This document shows positions 34,568 to 46,537 of a stretch of DNA of 64,000 bases, piece after piece. The first letter of the stretch is position 1, and every line of letters begins with the position of its first letter. Origin of the DNA: Thelonectria olida (lineage: Eukaryota > Ascomycota > Sordariomycetes > Hypocreales > Nectriaceae); the NCBI GenBank assembly GCA_020736575.1, contig JAGPYM010000003.1:2046001-2110000 (forward strand), in the 5' to 3' direction. The position numbers and the translations under genes are program-made. The notes below the pieces were generated by a model. That model saw only the letters and a list, made by a program, of their open reading frames with translations, made no database searches and was not told the origin of the DNA.

Positions 34568-37500
34568 ATGGAGGTTCAGGTGAGTCACCCCTGTCGTTGA
34601 CCGTTCGCTCGGTCCATGACGCCCGTCTCGTGCCCCGCCATTTTTTGTGACGTTGGCCTTGGCTGGGTCGCAGTCATGTTGTGTTGAATCAACCCAACCA
34701 CCCGAACATGGAACCGACACTGCAGACATACAATCGCACACCTGAAGACCATGAGAATGCTGTACGGCGCTGACACGACGAGTTCTACTCTCCAGGTCGA
34801 AAATGCCGTCGAGATTCTGGCGAATCCTGGCGCCGACCCGTCCCTCCAAAAGCAAGCCCTCGACTACCTCAACCAACTGAGAACCGATCCCCAGGCATGG
34901 CAGGCTTGTACCACTCTCTTTGCCCGAACACCGCGTACATCCGAGGTCTTGCGGCTGGTCTGCCTTGAGGTCATCAACTATGCCGTCCATTCTCAGGGCC
35001 TGGACCCTGCGAGCCTCAACTTCCTCAAAGAGACGTTCCTCCAATACTGCCGTCAAACATATGGCCCCGAGGCCCAGCAGCCTGCCGACCCCGCCCATCT
35101 CCAGAACAAACTCACCCAGACGTTGACGTACTTGTTCGTTTTCCTGTATCAAGATGGCTGGCAGAGCTTCCTCGACGATTTTATGGAATTGGCCTGCATT
35201 CCCAACAATATGGAGAACGTCAACGGTGTGCTCTTCTACCTCCGAATCCTCGGCTCCATTCACGACGAGATTGCCGATATGCTCCTGTCGCGGGAGAGCA
35301 GCGATGTCAAGCGTAACACAGAACTCAAGGACCAGCTCCGTGGCCGAGACATGACCAAAGTCTCCGAGTCCTGGAAGCAGCTCCTCACGCGATACAGCAG
35401 CAACGACCAAGTTGTCGAGCTCGTCCTCAAGGTTCTCGGGAAATGGGTTAGCTGGATGGACATAGCCCTGGTCATTAGCCAGGACATGCTCAATCTCCTG
35501 CTGCCAGTGGTTGGGCGGGTAAATAACTCGGGTGGTGAGGACAAGGTCCGTGATACCGCCATCGACACCCTGACCGAAATCTGTGGCAAGAAGATGCGGT
35601 CAGGGGACAAGATGGAGATGATTTCGTTCCTCAATCTGCAAGAAATTGTCGGTCAGTTAGTTGCTAGCCCTCCCTTGAGCGAGTTCAAGGGATCCTCTCG
35701 ATACGACACCGATCTGGCCGAGGCTGTTGCCAAGCTTGTGAATACCGTCATGTCCGACATTGTCCGGGCTCTCGAGGACAGCCAGCTCAGTGATGATGCC
35801 CGGGCTCGGGCCAACCAGCACCTCAATGGCTTCCTCCCTTTCCTGCTCCGATTCTTCTCGGACGAGTACGATGAAATCTGCTCAACCGTCATCCCTGCCC
35901 TTACCGATCTACTCACATTCCTTCGTAAAGTTGGCCAGCTGCCAGATGACTATTCCAACATGCTTGCTCCAATTCTAGATGCCATCATACGCAAAATGCG
36001 GTATGATGAGACTTCGAACTGGGGCAATGAGGACGAGCAGACGGATGAGGCCGAGTTCCAAGAGCTGCGAAGAAAGCTGCAGAATCTCCAAAAGACCATT
36101 GCCGCTATCAACCAGTCATTATACATGGACATGCTTAGCAACTTAGTTGCCACTACTTTCCAAACACTCGACCAGCAGGGCTCGCAGATGGACTGGAGGG
36201 ATCTAGATCTCGCTCTCTACGAAATGTACCTCTTTGGCGAGCTTGCCCTTCCCAACCAGGGTCTGGGCACTAAGAACCAGCCAAACAGCGAAGCCTCTGA
36301 AAGATTGGTGGTAATGATGCGAAAAATGGTTGCGTCAGGTTTGTGTTGCACCTTGCCAGGCTTTCAAAATGGTAGCTAACGACAACAACAGGCATTGCCA
36401 ACTTTTCGCACCCCGCCATTCTGCTCCAGTATATGGAGATCTGTGTCCGTTACTGCTTCGTGTTTGAAAACAACCAGGAGTACATCCCCCAGGTCTTGGA
36501 GAACTTTGTGCGACTCGTTCATCACGACCATGTACGCATCAAGACCCGATCCTGGTACCTCTTCCACCGATTCCTCAAGCAGCTCCGGCCTCAGGTCGGC
36601 AATGTTGCAGAGACAGTGATCCAGTCTATTGGGGATCTTTTGCCCATCAAGGCCGAAGTTCCCGGAGAGGACGCCGACGACGACATGTCCTCGGACGAGT
36701 CAGATCACTCTGCAGATGCCCTGTTCACCAACCAGCTTTACCTTTTTGAGGCCATCGGGTGCATTTCGTCGACAAACAATACCACGCCTGCAAACCAGGC
36801 GCTCTATTCTCGCTCAGTTATGGACCCCCTTTTTAGCGATATGGAGGCTCATCTTCCTCGAGCCAAGGCTGGTGATGCCCAGGCTACCCTTCAAATCCAC
36901 CATATCGTTATGGCTCTGGGCACTCTGGCCCATGGCTTCTCTGACTGGACTCCTGGCTCTGCTGCGAACAACGCTCATGGACCACCAGACAAGGCTGTTT
37001 CGGACGAGTTCTCTCGGGCTGCCGAGGCCATCCTGATTGCCCTGAATCAGCTCAATTCGTCTTCGGAGATTCGGACGGCCTGCCGATCGGCATTCTCCAA
37101 GCTTCTTGGGGTCCTTGGCTCTGCGGTCCTGCCTCAACTTCCCCAGTGGATCGAGGGTTTGCTGTCTCAGAGCTCCTCCAAGGATGAGATGGCCATGTTC
37201 TTGAGACTGTTGGATCAGGTTGTTTACGGCTTCAAATCAGAGATTTATGATGTCCTCAACGTGTTGTTGACGCCTCTCCTTCAGCGCATCTTTGGTGGTC
37301 TCACAGAGCCGATTAATGGAACCGACGATGAGATCCAGTTGGCTGAGCTGAGGCGGGAATATCTTTCATTTCTCCAGATTATTCTGAATAATGGTCTTGA
37401 GGGTGTTCTTATCAGCGAATCCAACCAAGGGTTCTTTGAGCCCATGATCGCTTCCATCGTTGAGCTCGCAAAGACGCTTGAAGGCAACATCGGCCCCAGC

Positions 37501-37908
37501 AAGCTCGCATTCACGCTCATGGCGCGAATCTCTGCCGTCTGGGGCGGCCCTGATATTGCAACGATCGCGCAGAACCCTACAGCACCGACGGGTGCGCCCA
37601 ACCCGGCGTTTCCGGGATTCGACCAGTTCATGATTGACCGGTTTCATACCACCTGCTGGGAGGTGATGCAGAACCCCAACTTCCGGCCACTGCAAGATGC
37701 GCAGACGAAGGCGATTGTGGTTGAAATCGCGGGCCTGGAACAAATCATTTATACCAAGACTGGAGAAGTCTTCATCCAGCAGCTCCAAAACGGGTTGTTC
37801 CCTAGTATGGGCATCGACGGCGACAGCTTTTTGCGATCGCTCACTACATCAACAGACAAGAGGACTTTTTCGAATTACCTCTTGGCACTCGTCAAGAACC
37901 GACAGTAA
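34568..37908 (+). CDS. LOS1: tRNA exportin (exportin-T / Los1)
   Basis: Three exons (34568-34579, 34796-36338, 36392-37908) encode about 1023 aa. Exon 1 codes only for MEVQ. The 216-nt first intron is long for this window; splicing it gives the family-typical start MEVQVENAVEILANP. Los1/exportin-T is a karyopherin-beta made of HEAT repeats that carries mature tRNAs from nucleus to cytoplasm with Ran-GTP. Recognisable blocks are the N-terminal Xpo1-like region (RTDPQAWQACTTLF, SEVLRLVCLEVINYAV), NGVLFYLRILGSIHDEIADML and, after intron 2, EICVRYCFVFENNQEYIPQV with TRSWYLFHRFLKQLRP, a segment characteristic of exportin-T. A short acidic loop (GEDADDDMSSDESD) separates the halves. Length is normal for fungal members. 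Its 3' end converges on YPP1. Confidence 0.95.
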
Positions 37909-38470
37909 GCACATAGTAAGCGAGGGGATGGAAGCAGGAGGAGGGAGAGTCTATGAGTACGAGGCAAGCTGAGGATACCTATGTAGGCAAGCAGGAAGCC
38001 TCACGGCGCATATTCGGGAGTTGGAGGACAGAACCTTTTAGAGTTAAAAGAACCATTTTTCTTTGTCATTTTTCTTGGCTTTTTTATTGTCATATTTTAT
38101 TGAAATATTCCCGGCCACAGGGCCTGCTTGTGTGGTGGTTGAGAGGTGAGTAGGAGTATAGAGGCAGGAAGGGGGGGGGGGGGGGGGGAGATTGACGTGG
38201 AGAGAAGAGGAATGAAAAATACAAACTTCAATCTATGTGAGAGCTTCAAGTGCACTGAGAGTGAAGGATCAGGCGTAGCTGTAGTGTCTTCAATCGGACA
38301 GCTGAGTTTTTGGGTCAAGTCAAGTTGGATATCTTAGCCAAAAAGCACTCACGGCCAACATCTCAACAACATCGTCTTCGAAACAGTAGAGAAAGAAAGA
38401 TGAGGGATGGACCCTTGCTCAAAATTAAAACTACTTGGCATAATTACTCGTCATCCATTCCATGATTCGC
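37909..38470. other. Convergent intergenic region with a G18 tract
   Basis: It holds the 3' UTRs of LOS1 and YPP1. It contains T-rich patches (38050-38100) and an uninterrupted run of 18 G at 38171-38188. No gene. Confidence 0.65.
38171..38188. repeat. Homopolymer run of 18 G
   Basis: Eighteen consecutive G on the plus strand, in the 3' region shared by two convergent genes. It could form a G-quadruplex or stall polymerases. Its exact length may be unreliable in the assembly. Confidence 0.9.
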
Positions 38471-41400
38471 CTAGATGATGTAGCCACCTCCCGTAAGACA
38501 TCGCCAGTCACGCACACCAGTACCTTCCTCAAGCTCGACACACCACCAGAGCACCTCCTTGGCCTTGTCCGGTTGCCCGCTCTCCTCGTGTGCCCGAGCA
38601 AGCGCGAACCAAGCTTCCGAGTTGTTCCAGCTGCCACCAAGTTTGGTCACTGTGGAGAGGAGACCATATGCACGGTCACGCGCAGCAAGGCGGTCGACGA
38701 GGGGTAAACGTGTGGCTTTGTACGCCTCAGGAAGCTCGTCATCGGAGAGAGAAGATACCGTACGGTTGTCGATAGATGATGCAGACTCGGTTGCGGACGG
38801 AGTGAGGCCGAGAGGGGTGGAGGGGAGCGCAGAACGGGGATGAGGACTGGACTTTGAAGCGCTGCTCGACAGCGAGACTGGCACCATATCTTCCAAAGGC
38901 GGGATTGCTGGGGGTGGCAGCAACTTCTCGCTATAAATGTCCAACAGAATATTTGAAAGACCGACGATGGCAGACGGATGATTGGGCGCGTGTGTTAAGG
39001 CTGTCTCAAAATCGGATCGAGCCGCATAGGGCGCCTTTTTCGCGAGAGCCAACTCTCCCAACTACATTGCTTGTTAGTCATGTATAATGCAGTTTCTAAC
39101 GAAGAAGTCTTACCTCGGACCACAATTCACTCCACAGGTCCTCCACGCTCTTACGCTCTGCCCAGCCCGCAGCCTTGAGGCTTCCTGATCCCGACGGGTC
39201 TCTGGCCGAGTCGTTCTCGAGGCTCTGGACCAGGCGCTGTGCCTCTGTTATAGCCCCTTTGCAGTCCTCGTTCATGCCTGCTCTGCGGTAAAAGCCGGCG
39301 ATCATCAACCAAACCCTCACCAGAATCGTCACCCTTTGTGACCTCTCCTTGTCCTTTGGGAAGTGGATCAGGGGTAGTAGATTAGTGGAAGTGCACGGGT
39401 TTTCTACCTCAGATAGGCCGGTTGATTTAGAGGTAAACAGATGTGATAGGTGTGAAAGGGGACGGGGTTTCGAAAACGAATTCGTCCTTGTTGATGAAGA
39501 AGACTGGCGTTTACTTGAAAATGTGAAGAAATCCGTCTGCTCCGGCTCTTCACCGCCGATAGGGAAGAACACCTCGCCGTCAACAACCGATGGATTGTTC
39601 GCTACAGAGCCAATGCTTGACGCTCGTGTCCGGCTCTTGCTTCTGTCTCGCTTCTTAAGGCTGTTGCTCCGTCCCGTTCGGTTCCGTTGAACTGTCGAAG
39701 CAGCCGTCTTTGGTCGCGAGATTTCCGACATGGATCCATTCTCTGCAGTGAGTTGAATGGTCGGGGCAGAGCTTCGCACAGTTGTTGCTGTAGCTGGCCG
39801 TGATGGCATGATTGTCGAGGAAGACATGGCGCTATAGACTTGTCTCGTCGGTGGCCTCGATCTATCGTTGTGCCCAAAGATGCTCCCCTTGATGCTCCTG
39901 AGGGTCCCCGACGTCTTGGGAGGTTCCACTGCCTTTGGTGGGTGCAATGATGCCTGTGATGTAACATTGCCAAAGAGTCTTGAGAATAGTGTTAGCAACT
40001 CGAAGCTGGCGTTGACGGCAACATCGGGGCCCTCAAGCAGCTCGACAAGAGCTAGTTGTGTCATCTTGACCTCGAGGATCGTCTCCTTCTCCGCGTCATC
40101 CATATCATCAACCAACCCTCTCAAATCTCCAATCGTTGCCTTGGCTTCTGCCTCTTTGAGGTGTTCGCTCCTGAAGGCCTGATCCGTCTTGCCAAAGAGG
40201 ATAGATGGGTTCTTGAATTGCTCAAGTGCGCCTTCGCAAGCCCTCGCCGCCATGACATAGTCCTGTCTTGCACTGAGAAGAAGTGCTAGAAGATGCCAGA
40301 CAGGGATAAGGGCGCGCTCTTGCCAGTATGGTCCTTGGAGTAGGCTGTAGTGTTCGTCTTGATCTTTAGTTACAGTCAGAGCCGACTTGACCACTTCAAT
40401 CGCCGCCGTCAGCTCTCTCCTTTCGGCCAATATCAATCCAAGCGCAAAAAGACTCCGCACGTCCTTTCCTCGACCAAATTCTGGTGCCAAAGACCGGCGG
40501 AAACATCTGATGGCCTTGGTCTGGATCTCCGTACGAGAAGCTGCCTCATATGTTACCCTTGACCAGTACGCATGCGACAAACCAATTGCTTGCCATGCCT
40601 GGGCAATGACATGAGGGGGCACAGGCGGATGGATGACACTTGATCCTTCCGTGATCACGGGCGTGGTGCCATCTTGGGGCTGTGGTAGCGTGGAAAGCCA
40701 GTCTTCCAACTCTACCCCGAGCAGACGTGCCTTCTCCGTGGCAGAGCGTTGGCCGTACCGACAAAGGGCAATAATGCATTGGGTCATTGCCTCGAGAACT
40801 GTGGCATCGTCGTCTAGACTTGGCTCTGGGTGGCCTGTCTTGTCCACACGGGCTTTGCCTTTCTTCACGATTTCCATGTAGGAATCGAAGGATTTGAAGG
40901 CGAGGTCAAACTCGGCGACTGAAAGGTGAACAACGAAGAGATATCGAAGGATTGAAGTCGAATGGTACGTCTTGGTCGCCGCACTATAGAGGGTGTCGAG
41001 CACACCGCGGCTTAGACTGCTCCGACCACCTTGGCCAAGGTCTTGTTCCCTCCATCCTCGACCGCACAACACAGACCAATTCTTGACGACCTGGTCAACG
41101 AATTCTTCAACTTCTTCGCGTTCTTCGTCTGCTCTAGGAAAGCTGGTCTCGCCAAGGAGGAGGGCTTGATAGGCAGCCTCCACATGCTTGAGCTCTACAC
41201 GTAGCTGGCTGCGTGTTGAGAGGTCACCAGTAGGTGCGCTCACAAATCCAGTTGGAAAGGACAGGTCGTATTCGAGGACTTGTGAGAGTGCCAAATAGTA
41301 TTCGTTCCATATCCTCCGCCTTGGGACGGAGCCCTTGAAACCAAAGCCGCCCGTGACGGGAGCTGCCATGACGTCCCAGAATCTAGCCCATGAACGGTAG

Positions 41401-42221
41401 CAAGCCAGAGATTCCGATTCTGACAGGGACGTTCCGCCCTCTCGAATGGCTTGACTGGACAACATGCAGAATTCTGTCAGGTACAGCTCCGACCAATAGC
41501 GCAGCTGTCTTCCAATGGCCTGATCTGCCCATATACGTGCAAGAGAAGGAAGGCCAGTTCGAAATGCGCTGAGGGCCCGTTTCAGCTCGCTGCCGCGCGC
41601 AAGGCAATTCGCCCTTAGATAGACAGCTTTTAGAGTGCAGACGGTTGTCCATTCAGCGCTTCTGTCGGCAGGGTTTATTTGGCCGTCGTCTTGCTTGGGG
41701 ACTTGAGGAAGTTGCACTGCGCAAAGGTCGTATTCTCCCAAGACCCAATGCAACCAGCCGACGCAGACCTGGGCCTGGAACTTGTCTTCCGGATAGTTTG
41801 TCTCCTCATCGATAGCCTGAAGGAGCCTTGGGAGCTGGTCGCCGACGTCGATATCCGGGGTTTGAATGGCGGTGGCAGGTCTGGCAGTTTGGGGCCGGCC
41901 GTCGGAGGGAGAGGAGGCATTGGTCGTCTTGGTAATTGCGCACTCGGTTTCGGCCGTCAAGGCAAGGCCTGGGAGAGGACTTTGTCAGCTTCAGTCGGGC
42001 ATGCAGTGTCGTGGGGCATGGTCATCATCGTACAGGACCTGTCGGGAGCATGCTTGCGGACCTTGCGGACCAGCTCCGGGACGGCATCCCAGTTACCGTC
42101 ACAACGGGCATGGTCGAGCTGGCTGATGTACTGAGCAGCTTTGTGCTAGAGGGCAGCAGGGCCGATGTCAGCTTTGAAGCGATGAGAGAGTGGTCGCGTG
42201 TTGTTTGTGGCTTACACCCAT
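38471..42221 (-). CDS. YPP1: Ypp1/TTC7-like TPR protein (PI4-kinase scaffold)
   Basis: Four exons (42221-42216, 42145-42034, 41968-39114, 39061-38471) encode about 1187 aa. Exon 1 is only ATG GGT. The second intron was placed with donor GTACGA, branch GCTGAC and acceptor CCCAG, because this joins HAPDRSC to LALTAETE in frame. Ypp1/TTC7 binds Efr3 at the plasma membrane and recruits PI 4-kinase Stt4. Helical TPR-like repeats cover most of the protein, such as AAYQALLLGETSFPRADEER, LRYLFVVHLSVAEFDLAFKS and EAEAKATIGDLRGLVDDMDD. A low-complexity Ser/Arg/Lys segment lies at about residues 740-900. The C-terminal repeats (LGELALAKKAPYAARSDFET, then WFALARAHEESGQPDKAKEV) are typical. Fungal orthologues are often named filamentation protein Rhf1. 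It shares a divergent promoter with RIX1. Confidence 0.9.
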
Positions 42222-43028
42222 GATTCGACCAGCTGTTCAGGAGGTTGTAGACTAGCAGCTGAGTAGCGACAAGAGCATGGCGAGAGGAAGAGGGAGATGA
42301 AGATGGAGAGGGCGGCGAGATGAGATTAGGAGGGTCAAGGATCTCCCTGTTGATTCTCCCCGATGCTGGCGATTAGGAAGAGAGAGAGGAGATTGTGAAG
42401 CCAGGGAGATGACCTTTGGTGATGTTGTGGTGGTGGTTTGGCGATGCACGAGCTGAAGCGGATGCGGCCTCTTTCTCGTACCTTGGCTTGGCCAGATGCG
42501 GTAGGTACCTGGCCTCGTTAATTACGACGAAAGATACCTGTGCTGTGTACGAATGGGCCACATCGTAATAAAAAGTTGGCTAGCCCGACCGCCTTATTCA
42601 GAGCCAATCAGGGGCCAGTGGGACACCACGATAGGGGATCCATCAACAGGGGTTCAGCGGGCCATGAACAATTCAGCGTCTTGTCAAGTAAAATTTAGTG
42701 GGCCTGCGCTGTAAGTGAATTACTGGGTCCAGTTTCCTAGCAACGAAAAAAAAAAGTTGCTCCATGAAAGGTGAAGAGAGAAGAACGACGAGAGACAGGT
42801 TCACGAGGATTGGGGAAAAATTATATTGATTCTATCTTGTCTTTGCCAATTCTCCTGTAGGAGTCTCTTGTTCATTCGCCAAGCACGAAACTCTCCACCA
42901 GGTCAAGCCGCAGATCCGCGACTTTCTCTTCATCCATCCTGTCTACACGTGATAGCGACAACGTCAACCACAATTACCGTCACGACAGTTTCTGATATCT
43001 CAAAAGTCCTTCCACATACCCAAATCAG
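42222..43028. promoter_or_regulatory. Divergent promoter of YPP1 and RIX1
   Basis: About 800 bases between two divergent start codons. CCAATCA lies at 42604-42610. A small inverted repeat AGCAAC..GTTGCT flanks a run of ten A (42739-42761). Near RIX1 the plus strand becomes pyrimidine-rich, a likely leader. No gene inside. Confidence 0.55.
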
Positions 43029-45344
43029 ATGTCGGCCTCACTACCCCCGGACCTTCGGGTCCTCTGCCGGAAGCTTACCTCCATCCCCCCAGCCCAGCTT
43101 CCTCACGCCCTGCCTTCTCTCATCAACCATGTCTTGCATTGCAAAGAGGCCTTGTCAACGCCCCAGGAACAGAAGCCAAATGACAAGTCAACTGAGGCCT
43201 CTCAGCTCGTTCACAAACTAAAAGCCAGCATTACCACTCTCTTGACTGGGCGCAGCCGTGAAGGCAGATTCGCTGCCATCGGTCTCATCAAGGCCACGGT
43301 TGACGTTGGAGGTTGGGAGGTTCTTCGAGGATCTGGGTCGTGGGTTAAGGATCTACTGTCCATTGTACAGGTATGCTTAATCCCTTTCATTCCCACCTAA
43401 TTCATATACAGTAAGTCTCACACTTTTTAGAAAGCCGATCCCATCGCCTCCAAGGAGCTGGCTGTGGTGACGCTCGCCCGGATTTACATGCTGCTTCATC
43501 CCTATCAAACCCTCGTCAGAGAGATCGCTACTCCTACCATTCCAACCTTTATCACTGCTTGCGTTGCCCTCATCAAGCCTTCTCCGTCAGGCGGCGATTC
43601 TCTGAAAACCCCATTCTCTGTTGTTGAGACTATCTGCGACGCTTTCTCAACTCTGATTCCAATCTATCCAACCACATTCCGCCCCTCCAGCTCTCAACTC
43701 AAATCCGCTGCCCGGCCATACCTTGCGCCCACTCATGCCGATGACTATGTTGTTCCCAGTGGGTTGAAACGAGCTGCGCGGAGACTTGTCATTTCTCTGC
43801 ATCACGTCGCAGCCAAGGCAGGAGGCAGCGACGAGTGGGCCAAGCTGGTCGCCAGCCTTCTCAAGGAGCTTCATCTCACCGCTGACCAAATCCTCAGAGC
43901 TGTCGATGAGTCCTGGGAGGGTTCTGGAGGCTTTACTCGATCAAATGTCAGCCTGGGTGGAGAACCAAACGCTGGCGGTGCGTCTGCAGATGAACTGCCA
44001 GCTTGGTCAGGACTCAATGCCGGGGCGGATCGTTTAATCGGTCTGTTCCAGTATCTTTCAGATTGCTTGCGATATCCCACAAAGGCATCGGTCACAATAC
44101 CCACCAGTGCACTCGTTGATGCCGCTTCTCGCGTGTGCTTGATTGCCAGGTTATCGCCCAAGGCTCAGTCTTGGGACCAGGCTATCCAGACGAACGCCGC
44201 CATCGGGCGAGAGGAAAGGGAAGAGCTCTGGAGCTTGATGCCAGAAATCCACGTTGCCGCCCTCCATCTCCTTCAGGTCCTCATCCAACGGTTGCAACAA
44301 AATACGGTGCCTTTGGTACCGGAACTCCTGGATCATCTTGGCCGCGTCTTCAAATCTAGCATCAACCTTCCCCTTGTGCGAATGACTAGTTACGCTATTT
44401 TGAGAGATATCCTCAACCTGGCCGGGCCAACTCTGTCAAAGCCATCAGTGGACATGCTTGACCCTGTGCTCGGCGCTTGCTGCAGAGACCTCCAACAGGA
44501 CGCTGGCCATCTCAAGCCTGCTGAGAAATCCTCCACTTCCAGCACCGACCCCAAGAAGAACAACATTGCCGCCAACGCCGACCTCTTTCTAAAGCCCCAA
44601 ACCTCCGCGGTTGTGGAAACAATGACCCTCGATACCAACCATAAAGCCGCTGCTGCAGGTTTGCTTGCCCTCATCCCATCGCGCCTGCCCCAACGACACC
44701 TTAAGCCCTCGCTGCGAGGTCTAGTCGACCAGACTGCCATCCTGACTTCCAACCGTGATGCCATGGTAGCAAGTGTTCTAAACCCCTACAAGGACCAGCG
44801 CGGCCGAGTGTATCCCAGCATCCTTCCCCATTTGAGCCAGAAGTTCCCCGAAGACCAAGGCTTGGAAATTCTACGGACTAACCTCCGCGCCAATGGCCAG
44901 CCCTTGGCTGATGGAGAGGAACCCCTTGAGGAACTTCCCGTAGATCATGAAGAAGAAGATGATGATGAAGAGATGGAGGAGGTCGCAGCCGACGATGAGG
45001 TTGTTGCACCAGCAAAGACTGAAGATCTGTTCAAGCCTGGCTCCCTCACTACAGCGTCGCAGGTCAAGACCTCGTTGCCCATCCAGAGCAACCCCTTCGA
45101 AGTGAACAAGACCAAAGATGCAGATACAGAGGCCAGACACAGAGCCGCATCTCCACCGAAGCGGAAACACGAAGGGTCCGATCTTGCCCCTACGAAACGA
45201 CAGGTTCTAGAAAAGTCGCCCTCGCCAATCCGCGAGGTTGCCCCACCAGCCAAGCCAGTGGAAGAAGAGTCGGATGACGATGATGAGAGTGTCCACTTGA
45301 ATATGGAACTCGACGATGACGAGGAGGACGAGGAGGACGAGTAA
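43029..45344 (+). CDS. RIX1: Pre-rRNA-processing protein Rix1 (PELP1-like)
   Basis: Two exons (43029-43370 and 43431-45344) encode about 751 aa. Rix1 forms a nuclear complex with Ipi1 and Ipi3 that acts on pre-60S particles, in ITS2 processing and the rotation step before export, together with Mdn1. The N-terminal RIX1 domain is clear: LRVLCRKLTSIPPAQLPHAL, GRSREGRFAAIGLIKATVD and GGWEVLRGSGSWVKDLLSIV, continuing after the intron with ELAVVTLARIYMLLHPYQTL. Helical repeats follow (residues ~200-560). The C-terminal ~150 residues are acidic and disordered (EEEDDDEEMEEVAADDE, SDDDDESVHLNMELDDDEE) with basic patches such as PPKRKHEG that may act in nuclear localisation. The 60-nt intron ends in TTTTTAG. 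Length and layout match fungal Rix1. Confidence 0.95.
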
Positions 45345-45697
45345 AATTAAAAGGAGTCAGATAGAGGAAGTGTGGCCCGAGCCGTGTATTGAAAATACAG
45401 ACAAAGTATATAATCCTTGTGATGTTGAAAAAAGCTCTAGTTGGTTTGTTTCTAAGACGAGCTGCAAGTCTCCATGGAAGGTATCCCGCCCATGACCTGG
45501 TATCTCAAAACATGAAAAGGGAGAATAGCTACAGAAACCGCTCCATATCCAGCTTCAACCCAGGATCAAAATGTATGCCGCCTTACCCTGCCGTGATGCC
45601 ACAGAACGCCGCCCAGTGATGATGGTCTCCCAAAAAAGCCCTACCAAGAAGTCAAGATTCCAGATCCTGTCGTCGAAGAGAGCCATCGTTCCGTGTA
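45345..45697. other. Short convergent intergenic region
   Basis: It holds the 3' UTRs of RIX1 and the WW-domain gene. Nothing else was recognised. Confidence 0.6.
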
Positions 45698-46537
45698 TCA
45701 ATCCCTCAGCCAAGCCCGGCGCTTCTCCTCTTTGCGGGCGCGTCGCTTCTCCTTAAAGGCCTTGACTTCTGCTTTGGAGGGCTTCTTGCCCGACCGTTCA
45801 GCTTTGAGGCTGCGGCCGTCGTGGGAGTTGGCCGCGGCGTCGACGTCAAAGTAGGCGTTCATTTGGCGCTTCGACTTGGCCTCGTCGTTGTGGCGGTTGG
45901 GACCCATGTCGTCGGTTTGGAACTGGCCTGTGAATCGGTTGAAGGAGGCTGTCGAGGCGTACACGTCGGCTGGGTTGAGAGCCGTGACGCTGGTTGAGGC
46001 TTCAGCGTCGTCGTCGTTGCCCTTCGCATACCAAGCATTAGGGTCGTAATCGCCATGGATAGCAGGGTTATATCCTCCAACGCCGGGCTGCTCTACGGCG
46101 GGTGGTTGAGGGACAGCGGTCGTGGCGCTCGCAGCGGTCGCAGCGGTGGTGGGCACACGGGGATTGTCCCATTGCGTCTTGCCGGTGAAGCGATTCAGGA
46201 AGTACCAGGCTTGATGGGTTGCGTCCCATTGGCAATCCCATCCATCATCTTTGGGCTCGGGAACGGGCTCGTTGGGGAGCGGTGGGTCATCTGGTGTCGG
46301 TTCATTTGGCAACGGAGGTCCATCTGACACAGGCGCTGGCTCACTGGGGAGGGGTGGCGCATCCGCAGAAGCGGGAGCCTTCTCATCTGCGTTGGGCGCA
46401 TCTGGCTTGGGATCGTCACTAGCCTCACTATTCGGGATAGCCGTCTCTTCCTTTGTAGTTTCGACTGGGACGTCCCTTGTTGAAGCTTCGGGGAGGTCTG
46501 TCGGAGGAGGCGACTGAGCCTTGGTTGACGATGGCAT
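45698..46537 (-). CDS. WW-domain protein with PPLP repeats
   Basis: Single exon, 279 aa. A WW domain lies at about residues 97-128, with Trp100 and Trp123 as the two signature tryptophans and WYFLNRFTGKTQWDNP as core. WW domains bind proline-rich peptides. Just before it are three PPLP motifs: PPLPSEP (61-67), PPLPNEP (74-80) and PPLPNEP (85-91). The rest of the N-terminus is acidic and Pro/Ala-rich. The C-terminal third is conserved-looking and basic: ASFNRFTGQFQTDDMGPNRH, KRQMNAYFDVDAAANSHDGR and a lysine/arginine-rich helix ending EKRRAWLRD. That layout suggests a nuclear RNA-processing or transcription-linked protein conserved in filamentous fungi, but this is inference. A GTCACGTGAC palindrome lies about 300 bases upstream of the start. 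Confidence 0.9.
   Translation of the reverse strand: MPSSTKAQSPPPTDLPEASTRDVPVETTKEETAIPNSEASDDPKPDAPNADEKAPASADAPPLPSEPAPVSDGPPLPNEPTPDDPPLPNEPVPEPKDDGWDCQWDATHQAWYFLNRFTGKTQWDNPRVPTTAATAASATTAVPQPPAVEQPGVGGYNPAIHGDYDPNAWYAKGNDDDAEASTSVTALNPADVYASTASFNRFTGQFQTDDMGPNRHNDEAKSKRQMNAYFDVDAAANSHDGRSLKAERSGKKPSKAEVKAFKEKRRARKEEKRRAWLRD

Noticed and set aside
34502..35410. 302-codon frame antisense to LOS1
   Set aside because: Covers LOS1 exon 2 in mirror and has no motif of its own.
41980..42038. Alternative 59-nt second intron in YPP1
   Set aside because: It keeps the frame but has a poor donor (GTCCTG) and acceptor (AAAG); the 65-nt intron with GTACGA, GCTGAC and CCCAG is better and gives the family-like HAPDRSCLALTAE.
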